Shown here: positions 9,370 to 20,305 of the stretch, one piece after another | Layout of the letters: each line of letters starts with the position of its first letter | How positions within the stretch are numbered: the first letter of the stretch is position 1 | Assembly (NCBI RefSeq): GCF_020034655.1 | Contig: NZ_JAIQDJ010000001.1 | Span: forward strand, 186,001-250,000 | Source: Thermomonas beijingensis | GTDB taxonomy: Bacteria; Pseudomonadota; Gammaproteobacteria; Xanthomonadales; Xanthomonadaceae | Direction: 5' to 3' | Length of the DNA: 64,000 nt | Position numbers and translations under genes: made by a program | Notes under the pieces: generated by a model | The model's database searches: none | Told to the model about the DNA's origin: nothing | What the model saw: the letters and a program-made list of their open reading frames with translations, nothing else

Positions 9370-12300
9370 ATGATCGTCCTCGAGGGCGCACCCGCCCTGT
9401 CGCCGTTTCGTCGCGACCGCTTGCAAACCCGTCTGCAAACCTGCGCCCCCGGCCTGCGCCTGATCGGTGCATGGCATGGCTACTGGATCGATCCCGAGCC
9501 CGGCAGCCAGCCCGATGTCACCGCGCTGTGCCGTATCCTGCAAGCTGAAAATGGCTACGCACCGGCCGAAGCCGGTAGCGTCAGCCGCTTTGTGGTGCCG
9601 CGTCTGGGCACGTTGTCGCCGTGGGCCAGCAAGGCCACCGAGCTGCTGCGGGGTGCCGGCTTGCCGATCAGGCGGGTAGAACGTGGCACCCGCCTGGACG
9701 TGGTCGGCTGGCCGGCCGATGTCGCCACGCAGGCGGCCTTGGCCAAGCTGCTGCATGACCCGATGACGCAATCGCTGCTGGACTCGCGTGAGGCCGGTGC
9801 AGCGCTGTTCCCGGCGCAACCGGCGGGCGTCGTGGAGGTGATCCCGCTGGCGCAGTTGGAGGCGGCCAACAAGCGGCTGGGGCTGGCCCTGGCCGAGGAT
9901 GAAATCGACTACCTGCGTGCGCGCTACGGCGCACTGGGGCGCGACCCGCACGATGTGGAATTGATGATGTTCGCGCAGGCCAATTCCGAGCACTGCCGGC
10001 ATAAGATTTTCAATGCGTCGTGGACAATTGATGGCCGTGAGCAGCCGCTATCGCTGTTCAAGATGATCAAGCACACCCACGCCAGCACGCCGCAGCACAC
10101 GCTGTCGGCGTATAGCGATAACGCGGCGGTGGTGGAAGGTTATGCGGCGGCGCGCTGGCGGCCAGACCCGCACACCCGCCAATACCGCAGCGAGCCGGTG
10201 ACCGAGTCCGCGTTTTGCATCAAGGTGGAAACCCATAACCACCCCACCGCGATTGCGCCGTTCCCCGGCGCATCCACGGGCGCCGGCGGCGAAATCCGTG
10301 ACGAAGGGGCCACCGGCCGCGGTGGCCGGCCCAAGGCGGGGATGTGCGGGTTCTCGGTGTCGCATCTGCGCATTCCGACGCTGCCACAGCCGTGGGAAGG
10401 CCAGCGCAGCCTCAACCCGCGCATGGCCAGCGCGTTTGAAATCATGCGCGACGGGCCGTTGGGTGCCGCCGCGTTCAACAACGAATTCGGCCGGCCCAAT
10501 CTCACCGGCTATTTCCGCAGTTTTGAACTGTTCGAGGCCGACGGCCTGACCCGCGCCTATGACAAACCCATTATGTTGGCCGGTGGTCTGGGCGCGATGG
10601 ATCGCACGCAGGTGGAAAAGCTGCGGCTCTCCCCCGGCGATGCGGTGATTGTGCTGGGGGGGCCGGCGATGTTGATCGGGCTGGGCGGCGGCGCGGCATC
10701 GTCGGTGGCCTCGGGTGATTCGGCGGAAGACCTCGATTTTGCCTCGGTGCAGCGCGACAACCCGGAAATGGAACGGCGCGCACAGGAAGTCATCGACTGC
10801 TGCGTGGCGCTGGGGGCAGACAACCCTATCCTGAGTGCCCACGACGTGGGTGCGGGTGGACTATCCAACGCCATTCCCGAACTGCTGCACGACTCCGGTG
10901 TGGGCGGCGTGATCGACTTGGGCAAGATTCCGAAAGACGACCCGTCGCTGTCACCGATGCAGTTGTGGTGCAACGAATCGCAGGAACGCTACGTGCTGGG
11001 CATCGCACCATCACGGGTGGCCGAGTTCGAAGCCCTGTGCCTGCGCGAACGCTGCCCGTTTTCGGTGGTGGGTGTGGCCACGGCAGAACAACATCTGCGC
11101 GTGGGGTATGCCGGCCAGCCGCCGGCCATCGACCTGCCGATGGATGTGCTGTTTGGCAAAGCGCCGAAAATGCACCGCGACACCGCGCATCCGGCGCCGC
11201 CCAAATGGCCGGAAACCGACACAGATACTCTGGATCTACACGAGGCCGGGCTGCGCGTGTTGGCGCACCCGGCGGTGGCCTCCAAATCCTTCCTGATCAC
11301 CATCGGCGACCGCACGGTCGGCGGTTTGACTGCCCGCGACCAAATGGTGGGGCCGTGGCAAATGCCGGTGGCCGATTGCGCCATCACCTTGTCGGGGTTT
11401 GAAGGCTATACCGGCGAAGCGATGGCGGTGGGCGAGCGCACGCCGTTGGCGTTGCTGGATGCCGCTGCCTCCGCACGCATGGCGGTAGGCGAGGCGATTA
11501 CCAATGTGATGGCCGCACCCGTGGAGACCTTCAGCCGCATCAAATTGTCGGCCAACTGGATGGCCGCCGCCGGCCATGCGGGGGAAGATGCGCGGCTGTT
11601 CGATGCGGTCAAAGCGGTGGGCATGGAGCTATGTCCGGAGCTGGAATTGAGTATTCCGGTCGGCAAGGATTCGCTCTCGATGCAGGCGCAGTATCAGGCC
11701 GATGGCACAACCCAGAAATCGGTCTCGCCGGTCTCGCTGGTGGTGTCGGCGTTCGCGCCGGTGCTGGATGTGCGCGGCCAGCTCACCCCGCTGTTGCAGC
11801 GCGAGGTGGACTCCGAATTGTGGTTGATTGGCTTGGGCGGCGGCCGCCAGCGCATGGGCGGTTCGATCTTGGCGCAGGTGTATCCGAAGGTCGATGGCGG
11901 CGCGCTGCCCGCGTTTGGTGGCGATGTGCCGGATCTGGATGACCCGCAACGTCTGCGCGGCTTGTTCGAGTTGGTGCGCGATGCGCGTGAGGCGGGCCTG
12001 TTGCTGGCCTATCACGACCGCTCCGATGGTGGTGTGTTTGCCGCGTTGTGCGAAATGGCGTTCACCTCGCATCTGGGGCTGGATATCCGCCTCGACGGCT
12101 GGGGCGATGGTCGCACCGGCGACCCGCTGCGGGTGTTGTTCAACGAAGAACTGGGTGCCGTGGTGCAGGTGCCCGTCGACGAACGTGCCGCGTTTGCCGA
12201 TCTGGTGGCGCAGCACGGTCTGATCGAATGTGCCCAGCGCATAGCCAAGCCCACGACGGCACCCACGGTTCGCATCAGCGATGGCGATGAAGAATTGGTG

Positions 12301-13251
12301 CAATGGCGTTGGGACGAATTGTTCGATGCATGGTGGGCGGTCACCCATGCGATGCAACAACTGCGCGACCACCCGGATTGTGCCGACAGTGAGCGCGACA
12401 GCGTGCGCCGCTTCGATGCGCCGGGCTTGCAGCCGGTGTTGCACTTCGATGCCAGCGAGGATGTGGCCTCACCGTTCATCAATACCGGCGCACGCCCGAA
12501 GGTGGCGGTCCTGCGTGAGCAGGGCGTCAACAGCCAGATCGAAACCGCGTATGCCTTCGATCGCGCCGGCTTTGACAGCTTTGATGTGCACATGAGTGAC
12601 CTGATTGCCGGCCGCGTTGATCTGGCCGATTTCCACGGCTTGGTAGCTTGTGGCGGGTTCAGCTACGGCGACGTGCTGGGTGCGGGGCGCGGCTGGGCCA
12701 CCTCCATTCTGGAGCGCAGCACGCTGCGCGACATGTTCGGCGCCTTCTTCGCCCGCGACAACAGCTTCTCGCTGGGGATCTGCAACGGTTGCCAAATGCT
12801 GGCGCAGTTGCGCGACATCATCCCGGGTGCCGAGCATTGGCCCAGCTTCCAGCGCAATACCAGCGAGCAATACGAAGCGCGGCTGGCACTGCTGGAAGTG
12901 GCGCAATCGCCGTCGATTTTCTTGCGCGGCATGGACGGGTCGCGGATCCCGGTGGCAGTGGCGCATGGCGAAGGCCGCGCCGTGTTCGCCAATGGTCTTG
13001 ACCAGTCCGCCGTGGATGTGGCGTTGCGCTTTGTCGAAGGCGGCCAGACCGCGTTGCATTACCCAGCCAACCCCAACGGCTCGCCGGATGGTATTGCCGG
13101 TGTCACCAGCCGCGACGGCCGCGCCACGCTGATGATGCCGCACCCCGAACGGACCCTGCGGCGTGCCAACTTCAGTTGGGCACCGGCCAACTGGCCGGAA
13201 GAGTCGCCCTGGCAACGCATGTTCCGCAATGCGCGGGTATTTTTGCGGTAA
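9370..13251 (+). CDS. purL: Phosphoribosylformylglycinamidine synthase
   Basis: A 1293-residue large-type PurL for the fourth step of purine synthesis: FGAR + Gln + ATP to FGAM. It has an N-terminal domain, two AIRS-like ATP-binding halves and a C-terminal glutaminase. The glutaminase triad is visible: Cys1138 in GICNGC, and His1258 and Glu1260 in MPHPERT. Length is normal for the single-chain gammaproteobacterial enzyme. A TACAAT hexamer at 9334-9339 could be its -10 box, but the -35 is weak. A bidirectional hairpin at 13313-13344 separates it from the convergent gene behind it. Confidence 0.97.
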   Translation: MIVLEGAPALSPFRRDRLQTRLQTCAPGLRLIGAWHGYWIDPEPGSQPDVTALCRILQAENGYAPAEAGSVSRFVVPRLGTLSPWASKATELLRGAGLPIRRVERGTRLDVVGWPADVATQAALAKLLHDPMTQSLLDSREAGAALFPAQPAGVVEVIPLAQLEAANKRLGLALAEDEIDYLRARYGALGRDPHDVELMMFAQANSEHCRHKIFNASWTIDGREQPLSLFKMIKHTHASTPQHTLSAYSDNAAVVEGYAAARWRPDPHTRQYRSEPVTESAFCIKVETHNHPTAIAPFPGASTGAGGEIRDEGATGRGGRPKAGMCGFSVSHLRIPTLPQPWEGQRSLNPRMASAFEIMRDGPLGAAAFNNEFGRPNLTGYFRSFELFEADGLTRAYDKPIMLAGGLGAMDRTQVEKLRLSPGDAVIVLGGPAMLIGLGGGAASSVASGDSAEDLDFASVQRDNPEMERRAQEVIDCCVALGADNPILSAHDVGAGGLSNAIPELLHDSGVGGVIDLGKIPKDDPSLSPMQLWCNESQERYVLGIAPSRVAEFEALCLRERCPFSVVGVATAEQHLRVGYAGQPPAIDLPMDVLFGKAPKMHRDTAHPAPPKWPETDTDTLDLHEAGLRVLAHPAVASKSFLITIGDRTVGGLTARDQMVGPWQMPVADCAITLSGFEGYTGEAMAVGERTPLALLDAAASARMAVGEAITNVMAAPVETFSRIKLSANWMAAAGHAGEDARLFDAVKAVGMELCPELELSIPVGKDSLSMQAQYQADGTTQKSVSPVSLVVSAFAPVLDVRGQLTPLLQREVDSELWLIGLGGGRQRMGGSILAQVYPKVDGGALPAFGGDVPDLDDPQRLRGLFELVRDAREAGLLLAYHDRSDGGVFAALCEMAFTSHLGLDIRLDGWGDGRTGDPLRVLFNEELGAVVQVPVDERAAFADLVAQHGLIECAQRIAKPTTAPTVRISDGDEELVQWRWDELFDAWWAVTHAMQQLRDHPDCADSERDSVRRFDAPGLQPVLHFDASEDVASPFINTGARPKVAVLREQGVNSQIETAYAFDRAGFDSFDVHMSDLIAGRVDLADFHGLVACGGFSYGDVLGAGRGWATSILERSTLRDMFGAFFARDNSFSLGICNGCQMLAQLRDIIPGAEHWPSFQRNTSEQYEARLALLEVAQSPSIFLRGMDGSRIPVAVAHGEGRAVFANGLDQSAVDVALRFVEGGQTALHYPANPNGSPDGIAGVTSRDGRATLMMPHPERTLRRANFSWAPANWPEESPWQRMFRNARVFLR

Positions 13252-13312
13252 GCACCCACCAACAAGCTTTGCCATCCCTCGCCAAGCGAAGGATCTGCTT
13301 CTCCGCATCCCG

Positions 13313-13344
13313 ACAACAAAGCCGGCTTGCGCCGGCTTTGTTGT
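13313..13344. terminator. Bidirectional hairpin terminator T1 (purL / tagged protein 1)
   Basis: Perfect 14-bp stem (ACAACAAAGCCGGC with its complement) closed by TTGC. Read on the minus strand the loop is GCAA, a stable GNRA tetraloop. It lies between the convergent ends of purL and tagged protein gene 1, with A/T-rich stem edges that give a U-run in either direction. It is the first of five near-identical copies in the island. Confidence 0.8.
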
Positions 13345-13347
13345 GTA

Positions 13348-13544
13348 ACTGCGTGGCTATTCCCGCTTAGACCGGTGGCGGGTTGCCGCCCGCCGCGCAA
13401 TACGGCAGCTGGCGGTACTGGCGGATCCAGCGATGGATCCAATCATCCAGCGCCTTGCCGGTCAGCCCGCTTTCGCAGATTTTCACGCACCATAGCAGCT
13501 GGGTACCGCTGTAGCCGGAGCTGGCGCAGGTGGTGGTGGGGCCG
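13348..13544. repeat. 197-bp identical 3'-end repeat, copy 1
   Basis: Base-for-base identical to 14249-14445 when compared by eye. It covers the C-terminal tag, stop codon and about 20 bp beyond the stop of tagged gene 1. Identity stops abruptly where the tag meets the N-terminal domain, which belongs to a different family in the two genes. Confidence 0.85.
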
Positions 13545-14122
13545 GTATCAATGCCGAATTCAGCGAAAATGAGTCCGTTTGAACTCGATGTCGTAACAGT
13601 AATCGACGAGATCGATTCGCCAGCGGTGCTATAGAAGGCGACGCCATTGGCGCTGTCAGGTCCGCCTAGTGCATTGGGGCTTACCGAAATGGGGCCGGAA
13701 TTGGTGCCTGAATCACTGGTGGCCGTAAAGGTGGATGTGCCCCAAGCGTTAACCAATGTATAAAAGTAAAACGCATGGGTGTTGGGTGGCAATGTGAGTG
13801 TGCTGGTGCTGGCCGTTGCATATATCGGCCCGCTGTAGCCTTGCCCCCAAGTTGCACCTAAGGCACTGAAAGGGTATTTGGTGGCTTGTGGGTTGATCCC
13901 CAGCACGCCCGCGCCTGGGTTGCCGGGAATAGTGGATATGTTGGAGAAGTCGGGGATTGCATTCTGCGGTGCCAGACTAAACGGCGTCAGCGTGTATCCA
14001 CCGATGCTGGTGGGGGGCGCAGCCGTCCCTAAGTTCTGGAATACCACCGCAGCATTGGCGCTGAAGCTGGCCGCAGCCAGTGCCAAGGCGCTGAGCGCAA
14101 ACGTTATTTTGTGTAGTTTCAT
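13367..14122 (-). CDS. Exported protein with C-terminal Cys tag 1 (beta-rich type)
   Basis: A 251-residue protein I do not recognise. A Sec signal peptide ends near SFSANA. Residues ~25-195 are Gly/Ser/Thr-rich and look like a beta-sandwich; this domain is shared with tagged protein 4 (16409-17191; for example PPNTHAFYFYT against PANTHAFYFYT). Residues 196-251 are the shared tag: four Cys spaced C-x12-C-x3-C-x25-C, the core WCVKICESGLTGKALDDW, an amphipathic WIHRWIRQYRQLPYC, and a tail ending NPPPV. It starts at an ATG with GAGGGA upstream. The N-domain vaguely resembles extracellular domains of PEP-CTERM proteins, but no PEP-CTERM signal follows. Export is well supported; function is unknown. 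Confidence 0.85.
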   Translation of the reverse strand: MKLHKITFALSALALAAASFSANAAVVFQNLGTAAPPTSIGGYTLTPFSLAPQNAIPDFSNISTIPGNPGAGVLGINPQATKYPFSALGATWGQGYSGPIYATASTSTLTLPPNTHAFYFYTLVNAWGTSTFTATSDSGTNSGPISVSPNALGGPDSANGVAFYSTAGESISSITVTTSSSNGLIFAEFGIDTGPTTTCASSGYSGTQLLWCVKICESGLTGKALDDWIHRWIRQYRQLPYCAAGGNPPPV

Positions 14123-14142
14123 GGCATTCCCTCACGGATCCG

Positions 14143-14191
14143 GCACCCCCTGTGGGTACGCTTGGGGTAGCATAGCGCAAACCGAGTCACA
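14143..14191 (-). promoter_or_regulatory. Conserved leader hairpin and upstream motif of tagged gene 1
   Basis: Read on the minus strand, an upstream motif TGTGAC-N7-GCGCTAT (14191-14172) is followed about 21 bases later by GGGGGTGC. The GGGTGC of this block can pair with GTACCC just before it (14159-14154 with 14148-14143). The same arrangement precedes tagged genes 2, 3 and 5. The motif may be a promoter or operator and the hairpin an RNA control element; both roles are inferred from conservation only. Confidence 0.5.
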
Positions 14192-14213
14192 TAATGAAGC
14201 TGTCTATGGGCAT

Positions 14214-14245
14214 ACAACAACGCCGGCTTGCGCCGGCGTTGTTGT
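14214..14245. terminator. Hairpin terminator T2 behind tagged gene 2
   Basis: Perfect 14-bp stem (ACAACAACGCCGGC) around TTGC, which is GCAA on the minus strand. Compared with T1, one base pair is changed on both sides of the stem (A-T to C-G), a compensatory change showing that the fold and not just the sequence is kept. Confidence 0.75.
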
Positions 14246-14248
14246 TGG

Positions 14249-14445
14249 ACTGCGTGGCTATTCCCGCTTAGACCGGTGGCGGGTTGCCGCCCGCCGCGCA
14301 ATACGGCAGCTGGCGGTACTGGCGGATCCAGCGATGGATCCAATCATCCAGCGCCTTGCCGGTCAGCCCGCTTTCGCAGATTTTCACGCACCATAGCAGC
14401 TGGGTACCGCTGTAGCCGGAGCTGGCGCAGGTGGTGGTGGGGCCG
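14249..14445. repeat. 197-bp identical 3'-end repeat, copy 2
   Basis: Identical to 13348-13544. It holds the tag and stop of tagged gene 2. The flanking N-domain coding sequences are unrelated, so this is a swapped or converted 3' module and not a whole-gene duplication. Confidence 0.85.
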
Positions 14446-15140
14446 CCACCTGCAGCTAAGGCGATTGCATTGACCATGAAGGCATAAATTCCTGGCTGAG
14501 CCGGATTGCCGGTACCTGATCCACCAGGGATGTACCAACTCCAAGGGAGTGGGGCGTAGATCACTCTCCCGCTACCATGGCTGTACATCAACGATACGGC
14601 TTGGCCAGGATCATCGGTAGTGGTGAGTACTTGAACGCCGTTCGGAACTGACGCAGTAGCTAGAGAGCCGTGAGCGGAGCAGTTGCCGCCATCCATGGAG
14701 CCATTGTTTAACGCGCCACCTGGACCATTTGCTGCGGGTGAGCCGAGCGGAAAGTCGATTTGTGAAATGCACCCATAACTGGTGTAGGAAATGGCTGGCG
14801 CGCCGGGGAGTTGTGCACCTGTTCCGGTACCGGGTTGCCAGTCTGAAATAACAAGGCCCATACCCGCGTTCACCGCGTTATTGATATCGGCATTAGCGGT
14901 ATATGCGTTGCATGTTTCTACGACGAGTGCTGAAAGATTTGCCAGAGCAGCAGGCGTGATCGTGCCAACTGCGACAGGGGTATGGCCTGCGGCAGTGATA
15001 GCGCTTGTCTTGTCCCCCCCACCACTACAGGTTTGACCCGGGATATACCCCACATTTCCCGCCTGACTGGCAGATGGCATCGCCATCGCCCCCAGCCCGC
15101 CCAAGACCGCCAAGGTCAGTGTTGCCATTTGCGTTTTCAT
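14268..15140 (-). CDS. Exported protein with C-terminal Cys tag 2 (alpha/beta type)
   Basis: A 290-residue protein of unknown function. The signal peptide MKTQMATLTLAVLGG...ASQA is nearly identical to those of tagged proteins 3 and 5. Residues ~30-230 form a domain shared with those two: a stretch like ITAAGHTPVAV, a Cys after a predicted strand (ALVVETC), NAGMGLVI, GPGG, and a late GSGRVIYAPLP. The pattern resembles class-I glutamine-amidotransferase-like (ThuA/BPL_N) folds, but no catalytic triad can be assigned. Residues 235-290 are the four-Cys tag, identical at DNA level to that of protein 1. The ATG at 15140 is preferred over the GTG two codons upstream. Confidence 0.85.
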   Translation of the reverse strand: MKTQMATLTLAVLGGLGAMAMPSASQAGNVGYIPGQTCSGGGDKTSAITAAGHTPVAVGTITPAALANLSALVVETCNAYTANADINNAVNAGMGLVISDWQPGTGTGAQLPGAPAISYTSYGCISQIDFPLGSPAANGPGGALNNGSMDGGNCSAHGSLATASVPNGVQVLTTTDDPGQAVSLMYSHGSGRVIYAPLPWSWYIPGGSGTGNPAQPGIYAFMVNAIALAAGGGPTTTCASSGYSGTQLLWCVKICESGLTGKALDDWIHRWIRQYRQLPYCAAGGNPPPV

Positions 15141-15168
15141 GTTCACTTTTGCCCCTGTGCTTGATTCC

Positions 15169-15218
15169 GCACCCCCTATCGGGCGCGTGTCTTTCAGGAT
15201 AGCGCTAAATCCGTCACA
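15169..15218 (-). promoter_or_regulatory. Conserved leader hairpin and upstream motif of tagged gene 2
   Basis: On the minus strand TGTGAC-N7-GCGCTAT (15218-15199) is followed after about 22 bases by GGGGGTGC. GCGCCC (15186-15181) can pair with GGGTGC (15174-15169), including one G-U pair. Sequence and spacing match the leaders of tagged genes 1, 3 and 5. Confidence 0.5.
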
Positions 15219-15240
15219 AAACGAGTGTTTGCTGGCTATG

Positions 15241-15276
15241 ACACAGCAAAGCCGGCTTGCGCCGACTTTGTTGTGT
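15241..15276. terminator. Hairpin terminator T3 behind tagged gene 3
   Basis: A 16-bp stem with two imperfect pairs (one G-U wobble in either transcript sense) around the same TTGC/GCAA loop. It lies 30 bases beyond the stop of tagged gene 3. Confidence 0.7.
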
Positions 15277-15306
15277 CTGGGTGATCAATACACCTGCGCA
15301 GCTGAG

Positions 15307-16245
15307 TTAGCCCTCCCCTCCCGGCGGCGGCGGTGGCGGGTTGCCATTCACCGCGCAATACGGCAGCTGGCGGAACTGGCGGATCCAGCGATGGATCCAG
15401 TCATCCAGTGCCTTGCCGGTCAGCCCGCTTTCGCAAATCTTGACGCACCACAACAACTGCGTACCGGTATAGCCGGAGCTGGCGCAGGTGGTGGCGGGGC
15501 CGCTGGCCCAAGAAAGCAAGTTTTTGAAGTAGGTCACCATGCCCGGGATAAACGATTCGCTATTGCCAGCTGCGTACGAGCCAGGCAGTGCAAATGAACT
15601 TTGGGTTTCGGTATGGATGACACGCCCAGACCCCACACTCCACGCAAATGCACCCACATGATCGGTGTTGCCAGTGGTAAGCAGAATGACGGCACCTGCC
15701 GGCAGTGCGCTGCTTGGGTAGTAATGGGTCATGTTGTAGAGTCCGCCAGAACCTGCCGGGATGCGGTCGAGGCTTGTCGCAGTCAGTGTGCCACCGGGGC
15801 CGGTAGTAATCGGTGATCCTGCCGGGATTTCAATGTCATCGGCTTCGGGATATGCCGCTGCAGATGTTGGCGAGTAGTTCGGTGCGCCAGGCAAGTTGAG
15901 GCTATTGATGAACGAAGACGAGGCCTCGGCGCTGCAGCCACTCTCCACGATCAACGTCATGCCGTTTTGCACGGCCGTATTCAATGCCGCATTCGGGGCG
16001 GAGAGCAGGGGTTGACCTCCGCAAGAGGTCAGCACCAAGGCTTTCAACCCTGTGAGTGAAGCGGTATCCAATGTTGAAATGGGCACCGGCGTGTGGCCCA
16101 GCGCGGTAATGGCTGCCGGTACACCAGCCGAATAACCACTTGCATCGTAATAGCCGATATTGGCCGCTGCACTTGCGCCCGGTGCCAACATTGCCCCCAC
16201 CCCCCCCAGTACCGCCAATGTCAGTGTTGCCATTTGTGTCTTCAT
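15307..16245 (-). CDS. Exported protein with C-terminal Cys tag 3 (alpha/beta type)
   Basis: A 312-residue exported protein homologous to tagged proteins 2 and 5. It has the signal peptide MKTQMATLTLAVLGGVGAM, then ITALGHTPVPI, a Cys after a strand (ALVLTSC), NGMTLIVESGC, GPGG, LPAGAVILLTT and GSGRVIHTE. The tag (last 61 residues) differs from that of protein 1 only by Thr for Ser and Phe for Tyr in its core, and ends in a longer Pro-rich tail, NPPPPPPGGEG. The start ATG at 16245 follows a GGGGG stretch. Function is unknown; export and membership of the tagged family are clear. Confidence 0.85.
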   Translation of the reverse strand: MKTQMATLTLAVLGGVGAMLAPGASAAANIGYYDASGYSAGVPAAITALGHTPVPISTLDTASLTGLKALVLTSCGGQPLLSAPNAALNTAVQNGMTLIVESGCSAEASSSFINSLNLPGAPNYSPTSAAAYPEADDIEIPAGSPITTGPGGTLTATSLDRIPAGSGGLYNMTHYYPSSALPAGAVILLTTGNTDHVGAFAWSVGSGRVIHTETQSSFALPGSYAAGNSESFIPGMVTYFKNLLSWASGPATTCASSGYTGTQLLWCVKICESGLTGKALDDWIHRWIRQFRQLPYCAVNGNPPPPPPGGEG

Positions 16246-16267
16246 CGTGCCCCCATCATTGCTATCC

Positions 16268-16316
16268 GCACCCCCAGTGGGCGCGCCTGGTTCAATACAA
16301 CGAAGAATCAGTTACA
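16268..16316 (-). promoter_or_regulatory. Conserved leader hairpin and upstream motif of tagged gene 3
   Basis: On the minus strand TGTAAC and a looser CGTTGTAT element (16316-16295) precede GGGGGTGC by about 21 bases. GCGCCC (16284-16279) can pair with GGGTGC (16273-16268). The upstream motif is the least conserved of the four, the hairpin well conserved. Confidence 0.45.
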
Positions 16317-16342
16317 GAACGGACACTGAGTCTGCGGCCTTG

Positions 16343-16378
16343 CCACAACAAAGCCGGCTTGCGCCGGCTTTGTCGTGG
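16343..16378. terminator. Hairpin terminator T4 behind tagged gene 4
   Basis: A 16-bp stem CCACAACAAAGCCGGC with its complement (one G-U pair), closed by TTGC on the plus and GCAA on the minus strand. It lies 31 bases beyond the stop of tagged gene 4. Confidence 0.75.
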
Positions 16379-16408
16379 CTGGGTGATCCCAACACCTGCG
16401 CGGCTGAG

Positions 16409-17191
16409 TTAACCCTCCCCTCCCTGTGGCGGTGGGTTGCCGCCACCCGGCAGAGCACAGTAGGGCAACTGACGGAATTGACGGATCCAACGGTGGATCC
16501 AGTCATCGAGTGCCTTGCCGGTCAATCCGCTTTCGCAGATCTTCACGCACCACAACAACTGCGTGCCGGTGTAGCCGGAGCTGGCACAGGTGGTGGTGGG
16601 CTTTAGACCGGTGTCCACACCAAATTCAGCCACCGCAAAACCGCCTGCCGCGGGAGCACTGATAGTGATGGTGGCCAAGGTTTCACCAGCGGTGGCGTTG
16701 AAGGCAAAGCCTACGGAGCCATCAACTTCCGGGTCGGTCAGCACCGACACCGGACCGGAGCTGGCCCCCGAATCGGTGGTGGCGGTAAAGGTGTTGGTGC
16801 CGTAATAATTTCCCTGCGTATAAAAATAAAACGCATGCGTATTGGCTGGCAAAGTCAGCGTGATTTGCTGCTGATTGCTGTAAAAGATGGGGCCGGCATA
16901 GCCATGTGCCCACGGACTGCCCCAAGTATCCCCGACGGTGAATTTTTGCACGCCAGGGTTGACACCCAACGTGCCCGGAATGGGGCTGCCTGGGATATTG
17001 ATGATGCCGGAAGTGAAGTCATCAATTGCCGCTTGCGGCGTGGTATCAAATGCGGTCATCACATACGGGCCCACGGTTGCGGGCGGTGCTGCGGTACCAA
17101 GATTGGTGAAGGTAATGCCGGCATTGGCGGCAAAACTGGCGGCAGCCAGTGCAAGCGCACTGATGACCAGCGATAAACGACGTGTTTGCAT
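16409..17191 (-). CDS. Exported protein with C-terminal Cys tag 4 (beta-rich type)
   Basis: A 260-residue exported protein homologous to tagged protein 1. Shared pieces are the signal peptide SALALAAASF.ANA, TNLGTAAPPATVGPYVMT, PANTHAFYFYT and AVAEFGVDTG. The tag (about residues 199-260) ends NPPPQGGEG, like protein 3. The ATG at 17191 has AGGGGAA upstream. It begins 70 bp after the M4 protease stop on the same strand with no clear terminator between, so the two are probably cotranscribed; unlike the other four tagged genes it lacks its own copy of the leader hairpin. Function unknown. Confidence 0.85.
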   Translation of the reverse strand: MQTRRLSLVISALALAAASFAANAGITFTNLGTAAPPATVGPYVMTAFDTTPQAAIDDFTSGIINIPGSPIPGTLGVNPGVQKFTVGDTWGSPWAHGYAGPIFYSNQQQITLTLPANTHAFYFYTQGNYYGTNTFTATTDSGASSGPVSVLTDPEVDGSVGFAFNATAGETLATITISAPAAGGFAVAEFGVDTGLKPTTTCASSGYTGTQLLWCVKICESGLTGKALDDWIHRWIRQFRQLPYCALPGGGNPPPQGGEG

Positions 17192-17261
17192 GGTGTTCCC
17201 CTTGTGTAGATCAATTGGAAGCGGAGTCAGAGCAGTGGGCGGGCGCGCCACCCCCAAGCAC

Positions 17262-19202
<1,941 letters not shown>

Positions 19203-19207
19203 TCAAT

Positions 19208-19239
19208 ACAACAAAGCCGGCTTGCGCCGGCTTTGTTGT
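19208..19239. terminator. Hairpin terminator T5 behind tagged gene 5
   Basis: Perfect 14-bp stem identical to T1 (ACAACAAAGCCGGC) with the TTGC/GCAA loop. It separates tagged gene 5 from the M4 protease gene on the same strand. Confidence 0.8.
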
Positions 19240-19261
19240 GTGACTGCGTGGCTATTCCCGC

Positions 19262-20128
19262 TTAGACCGGTGGCGGGTTGCCGCCCGCCGCGCAATACGG
19301 CAGCTGGCGGTACTGGCGGATCCAGCGATGGATCCAGTCATCCAGTGCCTTGCCGGTCAGACCGCTTTCGCAGATCTTGACGCACCACAACAATTGCGTG
19401 CCGGTGTAGCCGGAGCTGGCGCAGGTGGTGACCATGCCGCCAGGGATGGCCCAAGCGATCAGATTGGTGGCGTAGGCTTGCATGCCGGGACTCGCGGCAT
19501 TCCCGGAGCAAGGGCCAGCGGCGAAGTAACAGGTGAGTGGAATTGTGGAGAACACCACTTTGCCGGCACCGGTGTTGTAGGCAAAGGTGGTGACATAGCT
19601 TGCGGTGTCCTGTGTCGCCAGGATTTGCGAGCCAGCGGGCAGAGACCCTGCATCGACATAGCCGTGATTGGATGAGCTGCCATTATCCAGCGAGGCATTG
19701 TTGATCGCGCCACCAGGGCCTGCGGTGATTGGGGAGCCTGACGGGAAATCGATCTGGTATCGATTTCCACCGTTATATGAGTAGGGTACGGTCTGCCCGC
19801 CAGGCAAGGATTTGCTGCCTTGGCCGCCCCAGTTGGGGTCATGCCAGATCAGTACCATGCCGCTGTTTACGGCGCTGTCCACCGCCGCATTGGTTGCGAA
19901 ATAGCAGCCGTTGATGAACAAGCCTTGTAGCCCCGCCAGCGAGGGCGCATCCAGGGATGCGACGGCAACTGGCGTATGGCCAGCCGCGGTGATGATGGAG
20001 GCGGGATTGACGTTGTAGCAATTGTCCCCGTAGTACCCCACATTTCCCGCATGGCTGACGGCCGGCATCGCCATTGCCCCCAACCCCCCCAGTACCGCCA
20101 ACGCCAGTGTTGTCATTTGCGTTTTCAT
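19262..20128 (-). CDS. Exported protein with C-terminal Cys tag 5 (alpha/beta type)
   Basis: A 288-residue exported protein homologous to tagged proteins 2 and 3. It has signal peptide MKTQMTTLALAVLGG, then ITAAGHTPVAV, a Cys after a strand (GLFINGC), NSGMVLIWHD, GPGG, LPAGSQILATQD and GAGKVVFST. The tag is the last 56 residues, ending NPPPV. Its protein sequence is almost that of tags 1 and 2, but the DNA carries several silent differences. The ATG at 20128 is preferred over one three codons upstream: GAGAG lies 9 bases before it. It is divergent from the type II secretion operon across a 177-bp gap. Confidence 0.85.
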   Translation of the reverse strand: MKTQMTTLALAVLGGLGAMAMPAVSHAGNVGYYGDNCYNVNPASIITAAGHTPVAVASLDAPSLAGLQGLFINGCYFATNAAVDSAVNSGMVLIWHDPNWGGQGSKSLPGGQTVPYSYNGGNRYQIDFPSGSPITAGPGGAINNASLDNGSSSNHGYVDAGSLPAGSQILATQDTASYVTTFAYNTGAGKVVFSTIPLTCYFAAGPCSGNAASPGMQAYATNLIAWAIPGGMVTTCASSGYTGTQLLWCVKICESGLTGKALDDWIHRWIRQYRQLPYCAAGGNPPPV

Positions 20129-20152
20129 TGTTGGCATCTCTCACTTGGTTAG

Positions 20153-20201
20153 GCACCCGCATTGGGTGCATCTGTTGTGTAACAGCGCAAAACGGGGAAC
20201 A
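20153..20201 (-). promoter_or_regulatory. Conserved leader hairpin and upstream motif of tagged gene 5
   Basis: On the minus strand TGTTCC and GCGCTGT (20201-20182) precede GCGGGTGC by about 21 bases. GCACCC (20169-20164) pairs perfectly with GGGTGC (20158-20153). It sits in the gap shared with xpsE, so control of the tagged gene and of the secretion operon could be linked here (inference). Confidence 0.5.
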
Positions 20202-20305
20202 AAGCGGACACCGGGATTGGATGTCCGTCCGATGCCCGTGCCCATCGCGTCTCGGCGGTCGCCCTGTTACGCTCTTGCTTGCCGTCCGCTAGCCACCAAG
20301 CCCGC

